Numbered from the stretch's first letter, positions 54,097-63,311 are shown. The stretch: DNA of 64,000 nucleotides from Shinella yambaruensis (GCF_022899355.1 NZ_JALJCK010000002.1:1-64000), one strand, 5' to 3'. Numbers and translations are program-made. The notes: generated by a model not told the origin, from the sequence alone.

Positions 54097-55485
54097 TCAG
54101 ACGACTTCACCATAGAGCGTGCGTTCGAGTGCGGTGACTTCCGCGGCGAAGCGGCGGTATTCGGCGCGCTTGAGGGCGAGGAGGACGTGGTGCAGCCGCT
54201 CGCCGAACGCCTCCTTCAGGAAGGCGGAGCGGGCGGCCGTCTCGATGGCGCTGCGCCAGTCCGGCGGCAGCGCGTCGCCGGCATTCTCCGCATAGGCCGT
54301 CGTTTCGGGGCCGGGGTCGGCCCGGTCGACAATGCCCTTGCGCATGCCGGCAAGCACGGCGGCGCCGACGAGATAGGGGTTGGAATCGATGCCGGCGGCG
54401 CGCTGTTCCAGATGGCGCCCGGCGGGGGAGCCGGCCGGAATGCGCACCGCGACGCTGCGGTTGTTGGTGCCCCACGTCGGCGTCGTCGGCGCATAGCTCT
54501 GGGCGGAGAAGCGGCGCCAGGAATTGAGATGCGGGGCGAAGACGAGCATGGATTCGTGCATCGTTTCCAGCAGGCCGGCGACGGCCTGTTTCAGGAGGGG
54601 CGAGAGCGCGTCGCCCTGGTCGGCGAAACGATTGACGCCCCCGGCATCGGCAAGGCTCGCATGCACATGCATGCCGGAGCCGGCACGGCCGGCGAAAGGC
54701 TTTGCCATGAAGCAGGCCATCATGCCGTGTCGGACGGCGAGGGCGCGCAGGAGGCGCTTCAGCATGGCAAGGTCGTCGGCGGCGCGCAGCGCCGCACCGT
54801 GGCGCAGCGTCAGCTCGAACTGGCCCTGCGCATATTCCGAGATCATCGTCTCGACGGGCAGGCCCTGTGCCTCCGCGCCGCGATAGACGGCGTCGATGAA
54901 GGGCTCCAGCCGGTCGAGCTCGGTGACGCCATAGACCTGGATGCCATCCGGCCGTTCGCCGGAAAGCGGCAGGCGCAGCGGCTGGAAGGTGCCGTCGGCC
55001 GCGCGCTCGCGGTCGAGCAGGTAGAATTCCAGCTCGTAGGCGAGCACGGGGTGGAAACCGTCTGCCTCCAGATGCCTCACCTGGCGGGCCAGCGCATGGC
55101 GCGGGTCGGCCGCCATCGGCGTGCCGTCGAGCTCGAAGAGGGCGAGGCGCAGTTCGCCGCGCGGCGGGGAAGTCCAGGGCAGGGGAACGAGCGAGCCGGC
55201 AACCGGCCAGGCGCGCCGGTCCGCATCGCCATCCGACCAGACGAGGCCGGTTTCCTCCACGTCCTCGCCCGTCACGTCGAGGCCGAGGATCGAGCCGGGC
55301 AGGTGACGGCCGGAGCGGAAGATCGCCAGCAGCTCGTGCCGCCGGATGATCTTGCCGCGCGCGATGCCGTTGAGGTCGATCAGGACGAGGTCGAAGGCGG
55401 TGATTTCGGGATGCGCGGCAAGGAACGCTTCGGCTTCCGAAATGTCGGCGGCCTCCGGCGGGCGGGTGGCGATGTCGCGGCTCAC
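54097..55485 (-). CDS. Glutamine-synthetase-family ligase (gamma-glutamylpolyamine synthetase-like)
   Basis: A 462-residue GS-fold protein. DLNGIARGKIIRRHELLAIF (about 37-56) is typical of PuuA-like enzymes, with GSGMHVHASL (about 263-272) and NNRSVAVRIP (about 337-346) for ATP and glutamate binding. Such enzymes join glutamate to putrescine or other amines. The GTG start overlaps the aminotransferase stop. With the acetylpolyamine hydrolase downstream, an amine-degrading role is likely; the actual amine is unknown. Confidence 0.88.
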   Translation of the reverse strand: MSRDIATRPPEAADISEAEAFLAAHPEITAFDLVLIDLNGIARGKIIRRHELLAIFRSGRHLPGSILGLDVTGEDVEETGLVWSDGDADRRAWPVAGSLVPLPWTSPPRGELRLALFELDGTPMAADPRHALARQVRHLEADGFHPVLAYELEFYLLDRERAADGTFQPLRLPLSGERPDGIQVYGVTELDRLEPFIDAVYRGAEAQGLPVETMISEYAQGQFELTLRHGAALRAADDLAMLKRLLRALAVRHGMMACFMAKPFAGRAGSGMHVHASLADAGGVNRFADQGDALSPLLKQAVAGLLETMHESMLVFAPHLNSWRRFSAQSYAPTTPTWGTNNRSVAVRIPAGSPAGRHLEQRAAGIDSNPYLVGAAVLAGMRKGIVDRADPGPETTAYAENAGDALPPDWRSAIETAARSAFLKEAFGERLHHVLLALKRAEYRRFAAEVTALERTLYGEVV

Positions 55486-56855
55486 GCGGCGGCCCTCCGT
55501 TCCGCAAGGCGTCCGGTGACGGTCGCGAAGGCCGCGACGAGACCGTCGGCCTGCTGTTCCGAAAGGGCGGGGCTGACGAGCACCATGTTGTGGAAGGGCG
55601 TCAGGAGGTAGCCGAGGTTCAGCATGGAAAGATGCAGGGCCGCCTCGATCGTGTCCGACGCGGCGGCGCGCGCCTCCGCGGCGTTGCGCACGGGGACCGG
55701 CGAGAAGACGACCTCCAGCCGCGCGCCGACGCGCGCGACGGTCCAGTCGAGGCCCGCGGCGGCGATGGCCGCCTTGAAGCCGGCCTCGATGCGGTCGGCG
55801 CGCGCCTGCATGATGCGATAGGCCTCCTCGGTCATCACCTGTTCGAGGCAGGCGCGCAGGCAGGCGAGCTGCAGCGCGCTGCCCGACAGCGTCGTGCCGA
55901 TGCCGGAATGGCCGTGGCCGCTCTGTTCGCGGCGGATGACGTGCAGCCTGTCGGAGATCGCCTGGGTCATGCCCCAGACGCTGACCGGCACGCCGCCGCC
56001 GATCGGCTTGCCCATCACCATGAGGTCCGGTTCGAGGCTGTGCACCTTGCTGTAGCCGCCAAGGCCCGTGGAGATGGTGTGCGTCTCGTCGATGAGCAGC
56101 AGCGTGCCGGCCGCGCGCGTCAGGCGCCGCAGCGCGGCATGGAAGCCGGGAGCGGGCGGGATCATGCCGCAGTTCGTCATGACGGGCTCGGCGAGCACGC
56201 AGGCGATGTCGTGTCCGGCGAGCGCCTTTTCCAGCGCCGCCTCGTCATTGAAGGGGATCGAGACGGTGAGTTCGCCGAGATCGCGCACCTGGCCGAGCAG
56301 GTTGCGGCGGGAAACGGTCCTGCCGTCGACGAGATCCACCAGCGTGTCGTCCACGGCGCCATGGTAGCAGCCGTCGAAGACGAGGAGTTTCGCCCGGCCG
56401 GTGACGGCGCGGGCGACGCGGATGGCGAAGCGGTTGGCGTCGCTGGCGGTAGCGCCGAGCTGCCAGCGCGGCAGGCCGAAGCGCTCCACAAGCAGGCGAC
56501 CGACCGCTGCGGCGTCGGAGGAGGGCAGCATGGTGGTGAGGCCGCGCGTGCCGGCATTCTTCAGGGCTTCGAGAACCGGGGCGGGGCCGTGGCCGAACAT
56601 GGCGCCGGTGTCGCCGAGGCAGACGTCGACGATGCGGTTGCCGTCGAGATCGACGAGCTCCGCCCCGCTGGCCTCATCGACGACGAGGGGGAAGGGCGTC
56701 GGCCAGTCGAGCATCCAGTGCTGCGGCACGCCGTCGAAGAAACCGGATGCCGCCTCGTCATGCGCCGCCGCCGAACGCGGCCGCCGCGCGCGAAAAACCT
56801 CTGCCTCCGCCTCGATGAGCGCGCGGGCGCGCGCCTCCAGGTTCGCCCTCTCCAT
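55482..56855 (-). CDS. Class III PLP-dependent aminotransferase
   Basis: A 457-residue aminotransferase. Features are FDGCYHGAVDDTL (about 160-172), the cofactor aspartate in LLIDETHT (Asp256) and the PLP lysine in MGKPIGGG (Lys283). Class III members act on omega-amines such as putrescine or on glutamate semialdehyde. ATG 56855, with GGAGAACGGG, is preferred over GTG 56891, which lies at the inferred transcription start. It is the first gene of the minus-strand amine unit. Confidence 0.9.
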   Translation of the reverse strand: MERANLEARARALIEAEAEVFRARRPRSAAAHDEAASGFFDGVPQHWMLDWPTPFPLVVDEASGAELVDLDGNRIVDVCLGDTGAMFGHGPAPVLEALKNAGTRGLTTMLPSSDAAAVGRLLVERFGLPRWQLGATASDANRFAIRVARAVTGRAKLLVFDGCYHGAVDDTLVDLVDGRTVSRRNLLGQVRDLGELTVSIPFNDEAALEKALAGHDIACVLAEPVMTNCGMIPPAPGFHAALRRLTRAAGTLLLIDETHTISTGLGGYSKVHSLEPDLMVMGKPIGGGVPVSVWGMTQAISDRLHVIRREQSGHGHSGIGTTLSGSALQLACLRACLEQVMTEEAYRIMQARADRIEAGFKAAIAAAGLDWTVARVGARLEVVFSPVPVRNAAEARAAASDTIEAALHLSMLNLGYLLTPFHNMVLVSPALSEQQADGLVAAFATVTGRLAERRAAA

Positions 56856-56881
56856 CCCGTTCTCCAGCAAGTCCTCAAGAA

Positions 56882-56920
56882 ATGTGATCACATATTGGTT
56901 GATGTGATTTCAAGTGTCAA
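56882..56920 (-). promoter_or_regulatory. Promoter and palindromic operator of the amine operon
   Basis: On the minus strand TTGACA (56915-56920) and CAATAT (56892-56897) are separated by exactly 17 bp. A perfect 12-bp palindrome ATGTGATCACAT (56882-56893) overlaps the -10 and start site, and another ATGTGAT lies at 56902-56908. The adjacent AraC-family gene may supply the regulator. Confidence 0.7.
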
Positions 56921-56944
56921 ACGACAAGATGCCTGCCGGAGAAG

Positions 56945-57994
56945 CTACAGCGCGCTGACGATGCGCAGCCAGTCGTGCACGGAGGCGGCCGCCTGCTTTT
57001 CCGCGGAGCCCTTCGGCAGCGCGCTGCGGTCGCCCATCTCGCGCACCTCGCTCGGGCTCATGCCGAACTGGTGGCGGAAGGCGCGGGAAAAGGCGGACGT
57101 ATCGGAGAAGCCGCAGGCATAGGCGATCTCGCCGACCGTGCGCTTGCGCTCGTTCGCCAGCATGTCGAAGGCGGCGCGCAGGCGCCGGGTGCGGATATGG
57201 TCGGTGACGCCGCCGATCGGCTCGAACAGCCGGTAGAGCGAGGCGCGCGACAGGCCGAACATCTTGCACAGGTGGTCCGGCCCGAGATCCGGCAGGGCGA
57301 TGTTCTGTTCGATGTAGCGACGGATTTCCATGATGACGGCGCCGCGCACCGTGGGCGAGGGCTGGCTCCGCTCGGCGACCTGCGGGCCGACGAGATTGGT
57401 GACGAGATTGGCCGTGGCGGTGACGATGGCCGGCGCCTCGGCCGGGGTGATGTCCGTGAGGTCCGCGAAAAGAGCGCGCAGATGGCTGCCGACCAGCCGG
57501 GCCGTGCTCGTCGATCGCTTGAGGAGCAGGCCGTGCAGGGCGTCGTTCTGCGCCTCCTTGGCGAAGAGCAGGTGGCGCGGCAGCACGAGCGTGAGATTGC
57601 GGCAATGCTGCGTCTCTGCCTGCATGGGACGCGACAGGTCGAAGAGGGAGATGTCGCCCGCCTCCACCAGCACCGTCTCGCCGGCGACCGTGCGCCGGTC
57701 GCAGCCATCGAGCGTCACCTGCACGAAGATGAGGTCGAGGCCGCTGCGGGCGATGCGGCCGGGGTCGCGCGCGAAGCGATAGGTCGTGCCGAGCATTTCG
57801 GCGGCGAAGAACAGGGCAGGGCCCATGAAGTAGGTGGAGAGGCTGGCGCGGAAATCGTCGATCCGCTCCGGCGTCGTCATGGTCGTGCGGAAGACGGGGT
57901 CGAGCGTTTCGGCAAAGAGCTGGCTTTCCCGGCGACAGTGCGCGCCGGCTTCGGCAAGGACGGAGTTGGAGGGCAACTTGGCGGCGGGGCTCAT
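56945..57994 (-). CDS. AraC-family transcriptional regulator
   Basis: A 349-residue regulator. Residues 1 to about 210 form a sensor region of the AraC-binding-like type seen in FeaR/OruR relatives. The C-terminal AraC domain has two helix-turn-helices (LCKMFGLSRASLYRLFEPIG and VGEIAYACGFSDTSAFSRAF), ending near residue 330. It lies directly upstream of, and on the same strand as, the amine operon, whose promoter begins 25 bp after this stop. It is the likely activator of that operon. Confidence 0.9.
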   Translation of the reverse strand: MSPAAKLPSNSVLAEAGAHCRRESQLFAETLDPVFRTTMTTPERIDDFRASLSTYFMGPALFFAAEMLGTTYRFARDPGRIARSGLDLIFVQVTLDGCDRRTVAGETVLVEAGDISLFDLSRPMQAETQHCRNLTLVLPRHLLFAKEAQNDALHGLLLKRSTSTARLVGSHLRALFADLTDITPAEAPAIVTATANLVTNLVGPQVAERSQPSPTVRGAVIMEIRRYIEQNIALPDLGPDHLCKMFGLSRASLYRLFEPIGGVTDHIRTRRLRAAFDMLANERKRTVGEIAYACGFSDTSAFSRAFRHQFGMSPSEVREMGDRSALPKGSAEKQAAASVHDWLRIVSAL

Positions 57995-58267
57995 TCTCTC
58001 TCGCGGCGGTTCGGTAACGGGCGGTCTTGCCTATCCAAGAGGCGGAACGGGCGAAGGTTCCCGGAAATTCGCCGTCGTGCCGGATTTGCAGGCTTGGCAC
58101 GGCGTCTCATTCTTTTGGCCTCCTGTCTCATAATGACCATTGGCATTCCTAATACAATTGACAGTTTCATCGGGCTGCAACCCCATGGAAAATAAAGGGT
58201 CCATTCGGGCCCGCGGTGCTGCGGCAAACACGACGGCGGGCGCATCGTTCCGGATCGAGGAAGAGGT

Positions 58268-59164
58268 ATGGATCAGGTTTCCTTTGCCGACAGCGCGCTG
58301 GTCTTCCAGGTGCCGCCGTTCGAATTCCTGAATGCGCCGGGTTTTGCCGCGGCGCGGGACCGGCTGGTGGCCGGCAAGCTCGCCCTCTATGAGGGCAACC
58401 ACCTCTTCAACCGGCTTATCCTGGAGGAGGGCCGGTTCCTCTGTTATCTCGCCGCGCTTTCGCTGCATGCGGGCCAGGACATGGGGCAATCCTCCACCTG
58501 GCTGACGCTCGGGCGGCTCCAGCGCGAGGTCACGGAACTCGGCGTGGCGAGCCGCAACCGGGTCGAGGCCCAGGTTTCCTGTCTGCGCAAATACGGTTTC
58601 CTCACGCAGCAGCCGCATGCATCGGACCGGCGCGTGCGGCTGCTCGTTCCGAGCGCGGCCCTTCTGGCGCGCGATGCCGGCATTCTCGGTCTTCTCGTCG
58701 ATGGTTTGTCGGCGCTCGGGCTTTCGCCGACGGAGGGGCGGAGCGGGCCGCTGGAGCCGGATCTGCACCGTGCCATGCGCCGGGCGACGCTGCCGCATCT
58801 GCCGGGCCTCAGCCGGCTCATCCGCCGCCATCTGCCGCTGGCGCCGTTCTTCGCCCATGATTGCGGCTATATGATCCTGCTGCTTCTCTTGCGGGGCGGC
58901 CGGGACGGCGGCGATGCCGTCATCGGCTCCGGCTACCAGCGGCTTGCTATGCAGACGGGCGTGTCGCGCACCCATGTCCGCCGCATCGTCGAGGCGGCGC
59001 GCGATGCCGGCCTCCTGACCACCACGGCGCGCGGCGGCCACGACATCCGGCTGACGCCGGCCATGTGGCATGCGGCGGACCGCTGGTTCGCGGACAAGTT
59101 CGCCCTGACGGACCTGCTGTTGCGCGAGGCCCTGCCGGCCGGACGCACCAGCGCGGCGGCCTGA
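58268..59164 (+). CDS. Orphan protein with two winged-helix-like segments
   Basis: A 298-residue soluble protein. WLTLGRLQREVTELGVASRN to about residue 120 and YQRLAMQTGVSRTHVRRIVE to about 280 each read like a winged helix-turn-helix of the MarR/replication-initiator kind, followed by GFLTQQ or GLLTTT turns. I do not recognise a named family. GAGGT precedes the ATG. It is divergent from the AraC gene, with a 273-bp spacer, and convergent with a DUF3307 gene. A regulatory role is inferred. Confidence 0.6.
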   Translation: MDQVSFADSALVFQVPPFEFLNAPGFAAARDRLVAGKLALYEGNHLFNRLILEEGRFLCYLAALSLHAGQDMGQSSTWLTLGRLQREVTELGVASRNRVEAQVSCLRKYGFLTQQPHASDRRVRLLVPSAALLARDAGILGLLVDGLSALGLSPTEGRSGPLEPDLHRAMRRATLPHLPGLSRLIRRHLPLAPFFAHDCGYMILLLLLRGGRDGGDAVIGSGYQRLAMQTGVSRTHVRRIVEAARDAGLLTTTARGGHDIRLTPAMWHAADRWFADKFALTDLLLREALPAGRTSAAA

Positions 59165-59174
59165 CGACGGCGTC

Positions 59175-59582
59175 CTATCCGGCGGAGCCGGCGGCGGCGA
59201 GAACGACGGCAAGGGCGAGGTGCGTCATGTGATGCAGCGTCTGGTCCGCGCCGAGAAGCCACCAGAAGCCCGTCTGCTTTGGAGTGAGTGCCTGGCGGCG
59301 GGCCATGACGCCTTTCATCCGGTCGATCGTACCGTGCACGAGGGCGTCGGCAAGGCCGAGCCAGGCGAGCGGCGGCGCAACGAGGAGAAACAGAAGGGCG
59401 GTAATGGCGCCGTGCAGGCCCGCATGGATGGCAAGCGGCAGCAACCAGCCCTCTCGCCGCTCCTTGCCCATGGCGATCCAGTCCGTCTGGAAAACGAAGT
59501 CCGCCAGGAAGTGTTTGACGAGGAACGCCGCCATGGCGGCGGCGATCCATATGGTCGAGATCTGGTCCGGTATGTCGATCAT
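59175..59582 (-). CDS. DUF3307 membrane protein
   Basis: A 135-residue protein with three or four hydrophobic helices. KHFLADFVFQTDWIAMGK (about 23-40) and a late HHMTHL segment carry the conserved His/Asp residues of DUF3307. Function is unknown. It ends 11 bp from the convergent winged-helix gene and is preceded upstream by a rhizobial repeat. Confidence 0.82.
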   Translation of the reverse strand: MIDIPDQISTIWIAAAMAAFLVKHFLADFVFQTDWIAMGKERREGWLLPLAIHAGLHGAITALLFLLVAPPLAWLGLADALVHGTIDRMKGVMARRQALTPKQTGFWWLLGADQTLHHMTHLALAVVLAAAGSAG

Positions 59583-59633
59583 TCGGCTCCCGTCTGCCCG
59601 CCGCCGTAAAGCAGGGGTGGGCGGCCCCTTCTA

Positions 59634-59684
59634 CGCGATTTCCGGACGCAAGGCCGCTGTGCACTTCTGCTGGAATTGCTCTAG
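59634..59684. repeat. RIME-like rhizobial palindromic repeat, copy 3
   Basis: A shorter copy with core ATTTCCGGACGCAAGGCCGC (from 59638) and ending TGGAATTGCTCTAG. It lies between the DUF3307 and AGE-isomerase genes. The CTA at 59681-59683, the stop codon of the minus-strand isomerase gene, is part of the repeat end. Confidence 0.8.
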
Positions 59685-60922
59685 CGGCCGCCAGCCTCGG
59701 CGATGCCCTTCGTCAGGCTGCCTGTCGCCGGATAGAGCGGGATCAGGCAGGCCTGGAGCGCATGATAGATGTCTCCCTTGCCGGCGAACAGGGTATAGCT
59801 CGGCGCAAGATCTTCCGTCAGCTCTTCATGCCAGCCGCCGCGGTCCTGATCAAGGAAATGGCGCGCGATGGCGTCCCAGATTTTCCGGTACCAGGTCTCG
59901 TGGAAGTCGCCCGGCAGGTGCTCGCAAAGGAATGCCGCCGCGCCCGCGCCCTCGGCCATCGGCCACCATAGCTTGCTCCGGTTGACCGGTTCGTCGTTCC
60001 AGTCGAGCGTATAGAAGAAGCCGCCCTTCTCCTTGTCCCAGCCGAGCGCGATGGACTGGGCGAAGAGGGCTTTCGCCGCCTCCGGCATCCAGTCGTGTTT
60101 CCTGCCGCCGAGGGCGTGGAGTTGAAGGATGAGGCGCGCCCATTCCAGCCAATGGCCGGGCGTGGTGCCGGAGGGGCGGAACATCTCGTTGCCGCGATAC
60201 TCTTTGTCCAGCACCCAGTTCTCGTCGAAATGTTCCGGCACGCGGAAACCGTTTTCGCCGGCGCGGCGGCGGATGATGAGGTCGGCGACGCTTTCCGCCT
60301 TGTCGAGATAGGTCTTCTCGCCGGTCGCCTCGTAGGCGGCCATCAGGGCTTCCGTCAGGTGCATGTTGGAATTCTGGCCGCGATAACCGGGCACCGCCGT
60401 CCAGTCCGTCTCGAATTCCTCCGCGATCGCGCCGTGCTTGCCTTCCCAGAAACGCTTTTCCAGAACCTCGGTGACGTCGGCGATCATGTGGTCGGCATCC
60501 GGATGGCCGGCGACCTTGGCGCTGGAGGCGGCCAGCAGCACGAAGGCATGGCCGTAACCCTGCTTGCTGGCATCGAGCAGGCCGGCATTGTCGAGCGACC
60601 AGTGATAGCCGCCGCGCTCCGCGTCCCGGTGCTTTTCCCAAAGGTATTTCATGCCGTGGTCGACGATATCGTCGGAGCCGGGACGTCCGAGCAGGCTGCC
60701 GATGGCAAAGCAATGCACCATGCGTGCGGTGGAATGAATACCGCGCACGGGGTTTCCGGGGTTGAGCGGTCGGCCTTCGGCATCGAGTTCATGAAACCCG
60801 CCGAGCGGATTGAAGGCCCGGTTCTGGAAGAAATCGAAGAGGCGGTTCGCTTCGCGCCAAAGCCACTGGCGATGGTAGTCGCGCTTGCGCCATGCTGTGC
60901 CTGGATGTCCCGTTGCGCCCAT
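59681..60922 (-). CDS. AGE-family sugar epimerase/isomerase (YihS/mannose isomerase-like)
   Basis: A 413-residue (alpha/alpha)6-barrel enzyme of the N-acylglucosamine 2-epimerase family. NRAFNPLGGFHELDAEGRPL, HSTARMVHCFAIG, GYHWSLDN, NSNMHLTEALMAAYEATG and KLWWPMAEGAGAAAF carry the conserved barrel histidines, arginine and tryptophans. Length fits D-mannose isomerase or sulfoquinovose isomerase better than renin-binding-type epimerases. AAAGGAGAAC precedes the ATG at 60922. It is a single gene; the substrate is not set by context. Confidence 0.88.
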   Translation of the reverse strand: MGATGHPGTAWRKRDYHRQWLWREANRLFDFFQNRAFNPLGGFHELDAEGRPLNPGNPVRGIHSTARMVHCFAIGSLLGRPGSDDIVDHGMKYLWEKHRDAERGGYHWSLDNAGLLDASKQGYGHAFVLLAASSAKVAGHPDADHMIADVTEVLEKRFWEGKHGAIAEEFETDWTAVPGYRGQNSNMHLTEALMAAYEATGEKTYLDKAESVADLIIRRRAGENGFRVPEHFDENWVLDKEYRGNEMFRPSGTTPGHWLEWARLILQLHALGGRKHDWMPEAAKALFAQSIALGWDKEKGGFFYTLDWNDEPVNRSKLWWPMAEGAGAAAFLCEHLPGDFHETWYRKIWDAIARHFLDQDRGGWHEELTEDLAPSYTLFAGKGDIYHALQACLIPLYPATGSLTKGIAEAGGR

Positions 60923-61072
60923 GATGCGTTCTCCTTTTTGATCGGTCCGCATTGTTGTTTCCCGTGCCGGGGTCGTCACGGGCGCGGGGGGAATCTGCCG
61001 TGGCGCGGTGTTCACGCACGGCCCGCAACGCTCGCAATGACGGTTGGCCTCCGGATCGGTGGGAGGGGAGTT
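60923..61072. other. Intergenic stretch upstream of the AGE isomerase gene
   Basis: Together with 61181-61300 this forms a 378-bp gap with only a short candidate frame. It should contain the isomerase promoter. The right part (about 61165-61230) is strikingly AT-rich, with ATATACTCTATCAATCTTAT and nearby ATAATATATAAC, and is the likely promoter of the 53-residue gene that follows. Confidence 0.5.
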
Positions 61073-61180
61073 ATGGCCCAGAACCGAGGGGACGGCAACC
61101 CGGCAACGAAGGCCCCGTTCCCGGCGGAAGACGCAGCCCCGGGAGGGGGAAAAGCGAATTTACGATTGCGGCGAAAATGA
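61073..61180 (+). CDS. Candidate 35-residue small protein
   Basis: MAQNRGDGNPATKAPFPAED continues to a basic end. The ATG at 61073 is preceded by GGGAGGGGAG, a very strong ribosome site. The peptide is polar with no hydrophobic helix. It may be chance in GC-rich sequence. Confidence 0.3.
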   Translation: MAQNRGDGNPATKAPFPAEDAAPGGGKANLRLRRK

Positions 61181-61300
61181 GAAAATATACTCTATCAATC
61201 TTATAGGGATAATATATAACTCTCCTCAGAAAACGGGACGGACATGATCGTCCGCACCCGAAGGCCGACTGAAGAGAGCCTTCACAACAAGGGATGATGG

Positions 61301-61462
61301 ATGAGCAACGCCAAACTCGAAGGCCGCCCCGGTTATCTGCCCTTCGGCATCGCCAACGACCGCAGGGCCCGCCGTGCCAGACAGCAGGCCCTCGTGAACC
61401 AGATCGTCATTACCGGTGCCTTTCTCTTCGTCGGCGCCGTGGTCTTCGGCCTCGTCGGCTGA
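61301..61462 (+). CDS. Small single-pass membrane protein, 53 residues
   Basis: MSNAKLEGRPGYLPFGIAND, then the basic stretch RRARRARQQ, then one helix (QIVITGAFLFVGAVVFGLVG) to the end. The positive-inside pattern supports a real C-terminally anchored membrane peptide. AAGGGATG precedes the start, and an AT-rich promoter-like region lies upstream. Function is unknown. Confidence 0.7.
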   Translation: MSNAKLEGRPGYLPFGIANDRRARRARQQALVNQIVITGAFLFVGAVVFGLVG

Positions 61463-61497
61463 TTTTTCCGTTCCAGATGCGATGATCGCGGACTGCC

Positions 61498-62667
61498 TCA
61501 GTCTGCTCCGAACACGTCGCGCGTGTAGATTTTGTCCCGGACGTCTTCGAGTTCTTCGGCGAGGCGATTGGCGATGATGAGGTCGGCGCGGCGTTTGAGG
61601 TCGGCGAGATCGCGCACGACTTCGGAGCGGAAGAACGTGTCCCCCTCGAAATCCGGCTCGTAGACGATGACCGGGATACCCTTTGCCTTGATGCGCTTTA
61701 TGATGCCCTGGATGGAGGAGGCGCGGAAATTGTCCGAATCCTTCTTCATGGCAAGGCGGTAGACGCCCACCACCTCGGGGTTGCGCGCGACGATGTCGTC
61801 GGCCAGGAAATCCTTGCGCGTCGTATTGGCGTCCACGATGGCCCGGATGAGGTTCTGCGGCACTTCGCTGAAGTTGGCAAGCAGCTGCTTCGTGTCTTTC
61901 GGCAGGCAATAGCCGCCATAGCCGAACGAAGGGTTGTTGTAGTGCGTGCCGATGCGCGGATCGAGCCCGACCCCCTCGATGACCTGGCGCGTGTCGATGC
62001 CATGCGTCATGGCATAGGAATCGAGCTCGTTGAAATAGGCGACCCGCATGGCGAGATAGGTGTTGGCGAAAAGCTTGATCGCTTCGGCCTCCCCGGAGCC
62101 GGTGAACAGCAGGGGGATGTCCTTTTTGATCGCTCCTTCCTGGAGCAGGCCCGCGAACCGGCGGGCCTCGGGCGTGTCGCCCCCCATCACGATGCGGGAG
62201 GGATGGAGGTTGTCGTGGAGCGCCTTGCCCTCGCGCAGGAATTCGGGCGAGAAGAGGATGCGGTGGTCGTCGCGCGCCGCCTGCAATGATTGGGTATAGC
62301 CGACGGGCACGGTCGACTTGATGACGATGGTGGCGCCGGCGTTGACGCGCCGCACGTCCTCGATGACGGCCTCGACGCTGCTCGTGTCGAAATAGTTGCT
62401 GTGCGGATCGTAGTTCGTCGGCGTCGCCACCACCACGAAATCGGCCTTGGCGAAGGCTTCGGCCTTGTCCGCCGTTGCCCTCAGCCGCAGGGGCTGCGTG
62501 CGCAGATAGGTCTCGATCTCCGCATCGACGATCGGCGAGACGCGCGCATTCAATTTGGCCACGCGCTGTTCGCTGATGTCATAGGCAAGGACGTCGTTGT
62601 GCTGTGCGAGAAGCACGGCATTGGAAAGGCCGACATAACCGATGCCGGCAACCGTGATGTCGACCAT
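61498..62667 (-). CDS. ugd: UDP-glucose 6-dehydrogenase
   Basis: A 389-residue nucleotide-sugar dehydrogenase. It has the NAD motif GIGYVGL (8-14), [20 protein letters not shown] (about 137-156) and the catalytic Cys254 in [14 protein letters not shown]. Length and motif positions match the Klebsiella/E. coli Ugd type. It makes UDP-glucuronate for capsular or exopolysaccharides. Genes of surface-polysaccharide type (cupin, ATP-grasp) follow on the same strand further right. Confidence 0.94.
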   Translation of the reverse strand: MVDITVAGIGYVGLSNAVLLAQHNDVLAYDISEQRVAKLNARVSPIVDAEIETYLRTQPLRLRATADKAEAFAKADFVVVATPTNYDPHSNYFDTSSVEAVIEDVRRVNAGATIVIKSTVPVGYTQSLQAARDDHRILFSPEFLREGKALHDNLHPSRIVMGGDTPEARRFAGLLQEGAIKKDIPLLFTGSGEAEAIKLFANTYLAMRVAYFNELDSYAMTHGIDTRQVIEGVGLDPRIGTHYNNPSFGYGGYCLPKDTKQLLANFSEVPQNLIRAIVDANTTRKDFLADDIVARNPEVVGVYRLAMKKDSDNFRASSIQGIIKRIKAKGIPVIVYEPDFEGDTFFRSEVVRDLADLKRRADLIIANRLAEELEDVRDKIYTRDVFGAD

Positions 62668-62728
62668 GAATACCTCTGAACGGATGGACGGACGGCGCAG
62701 CCGGCTTCGATGGGGAAGGGCCTGCTGT

Positions 62729-63202
62729 CTATCGGCGGAATTTCTCCCGCAGTTTCAATGCCATGTTGACGGAGCCGGGAAATTCGCGGCGGCCGAATGC
62801 GATCTTGCGGACATAGTCGTCGATGTGCCAGATCGCCGAGGACCCTGCCGGGAAATAGGCGATGTCGCCCTCCTTCAGCACGCGCTCGGCGCCGTCCTCG
62901 CCGGTGACCCGCACCTCGCCGTCCAGGATGAGGACCGTTTCGTCCCATCCGAAATACCAGCGGAAGGTGCCGGCCGTACAGTCCCATATGGCGGTCGTCG
63001 CCTGCTGGTCGGCGGAACGCGAGTGAAGAGAAAGGCGCGCCTCCGGGTTGCCGGCGATGATCCATGAGGGCTCGATCGGCGCGGGCGCCATTTCAAGTTC
63101 GTCGAGCGCGGCGGTGACGATCCCCTTCGCCGTCGTGATCTCGGAATAGCGCGTGCGTATCGCCACCCCCACCATCGACGCCAGTATCAACTTCAATACC
63201 AT
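62729..63202 (-). CDS. Cupin-domain protein
   Basis: A 157-residue protein with a single cupin fold in its C-terminal half ([20 protein letters not shown], then [20 protein letters not shown]). This resembles the DUF861/(S)-ureidoglycine-type cupins. The N-terminus ([14 protein letters not shown]) is mildly hydrophobic. GGGGGGCAGGAC precedes the ATG. It may be a small enzyme or sensor linked to the neighbouring polysaccharide genes; function is not known. Confidence 0.8.
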   Translation of the reverse strand: MVLKLILASMVGVAIRTRYSEITTAKGIVTAALDELEMAPAPIEPSWIIAGNPEARLSLHSRSADQQATTAIWDCTAGTFRWYFGWDETVLILDGEVRVTGEDGAERVLKEGDIAYFPAGSSAIWHIDDYVRKIAFGRREFPGSVNMALKLREKFRR

Positions 63203-63311
63203 GTCCTGCCCCCCGGCAATCGTGCTGCCCCAATGCGCTCCCGAATTCTCCGGGAGAGATCTAAAGAATATCTGAACCTGTTCCTTCACATCCCCCGTTT
63301 CTGCCGGTGTG

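Noticed and set aside
56856-56891. GTG 56891 as start of the class III aminotransferase
   Set aside because: The promoter places transcription start at about the same base, and ATG 56855 has a good ribosome site.
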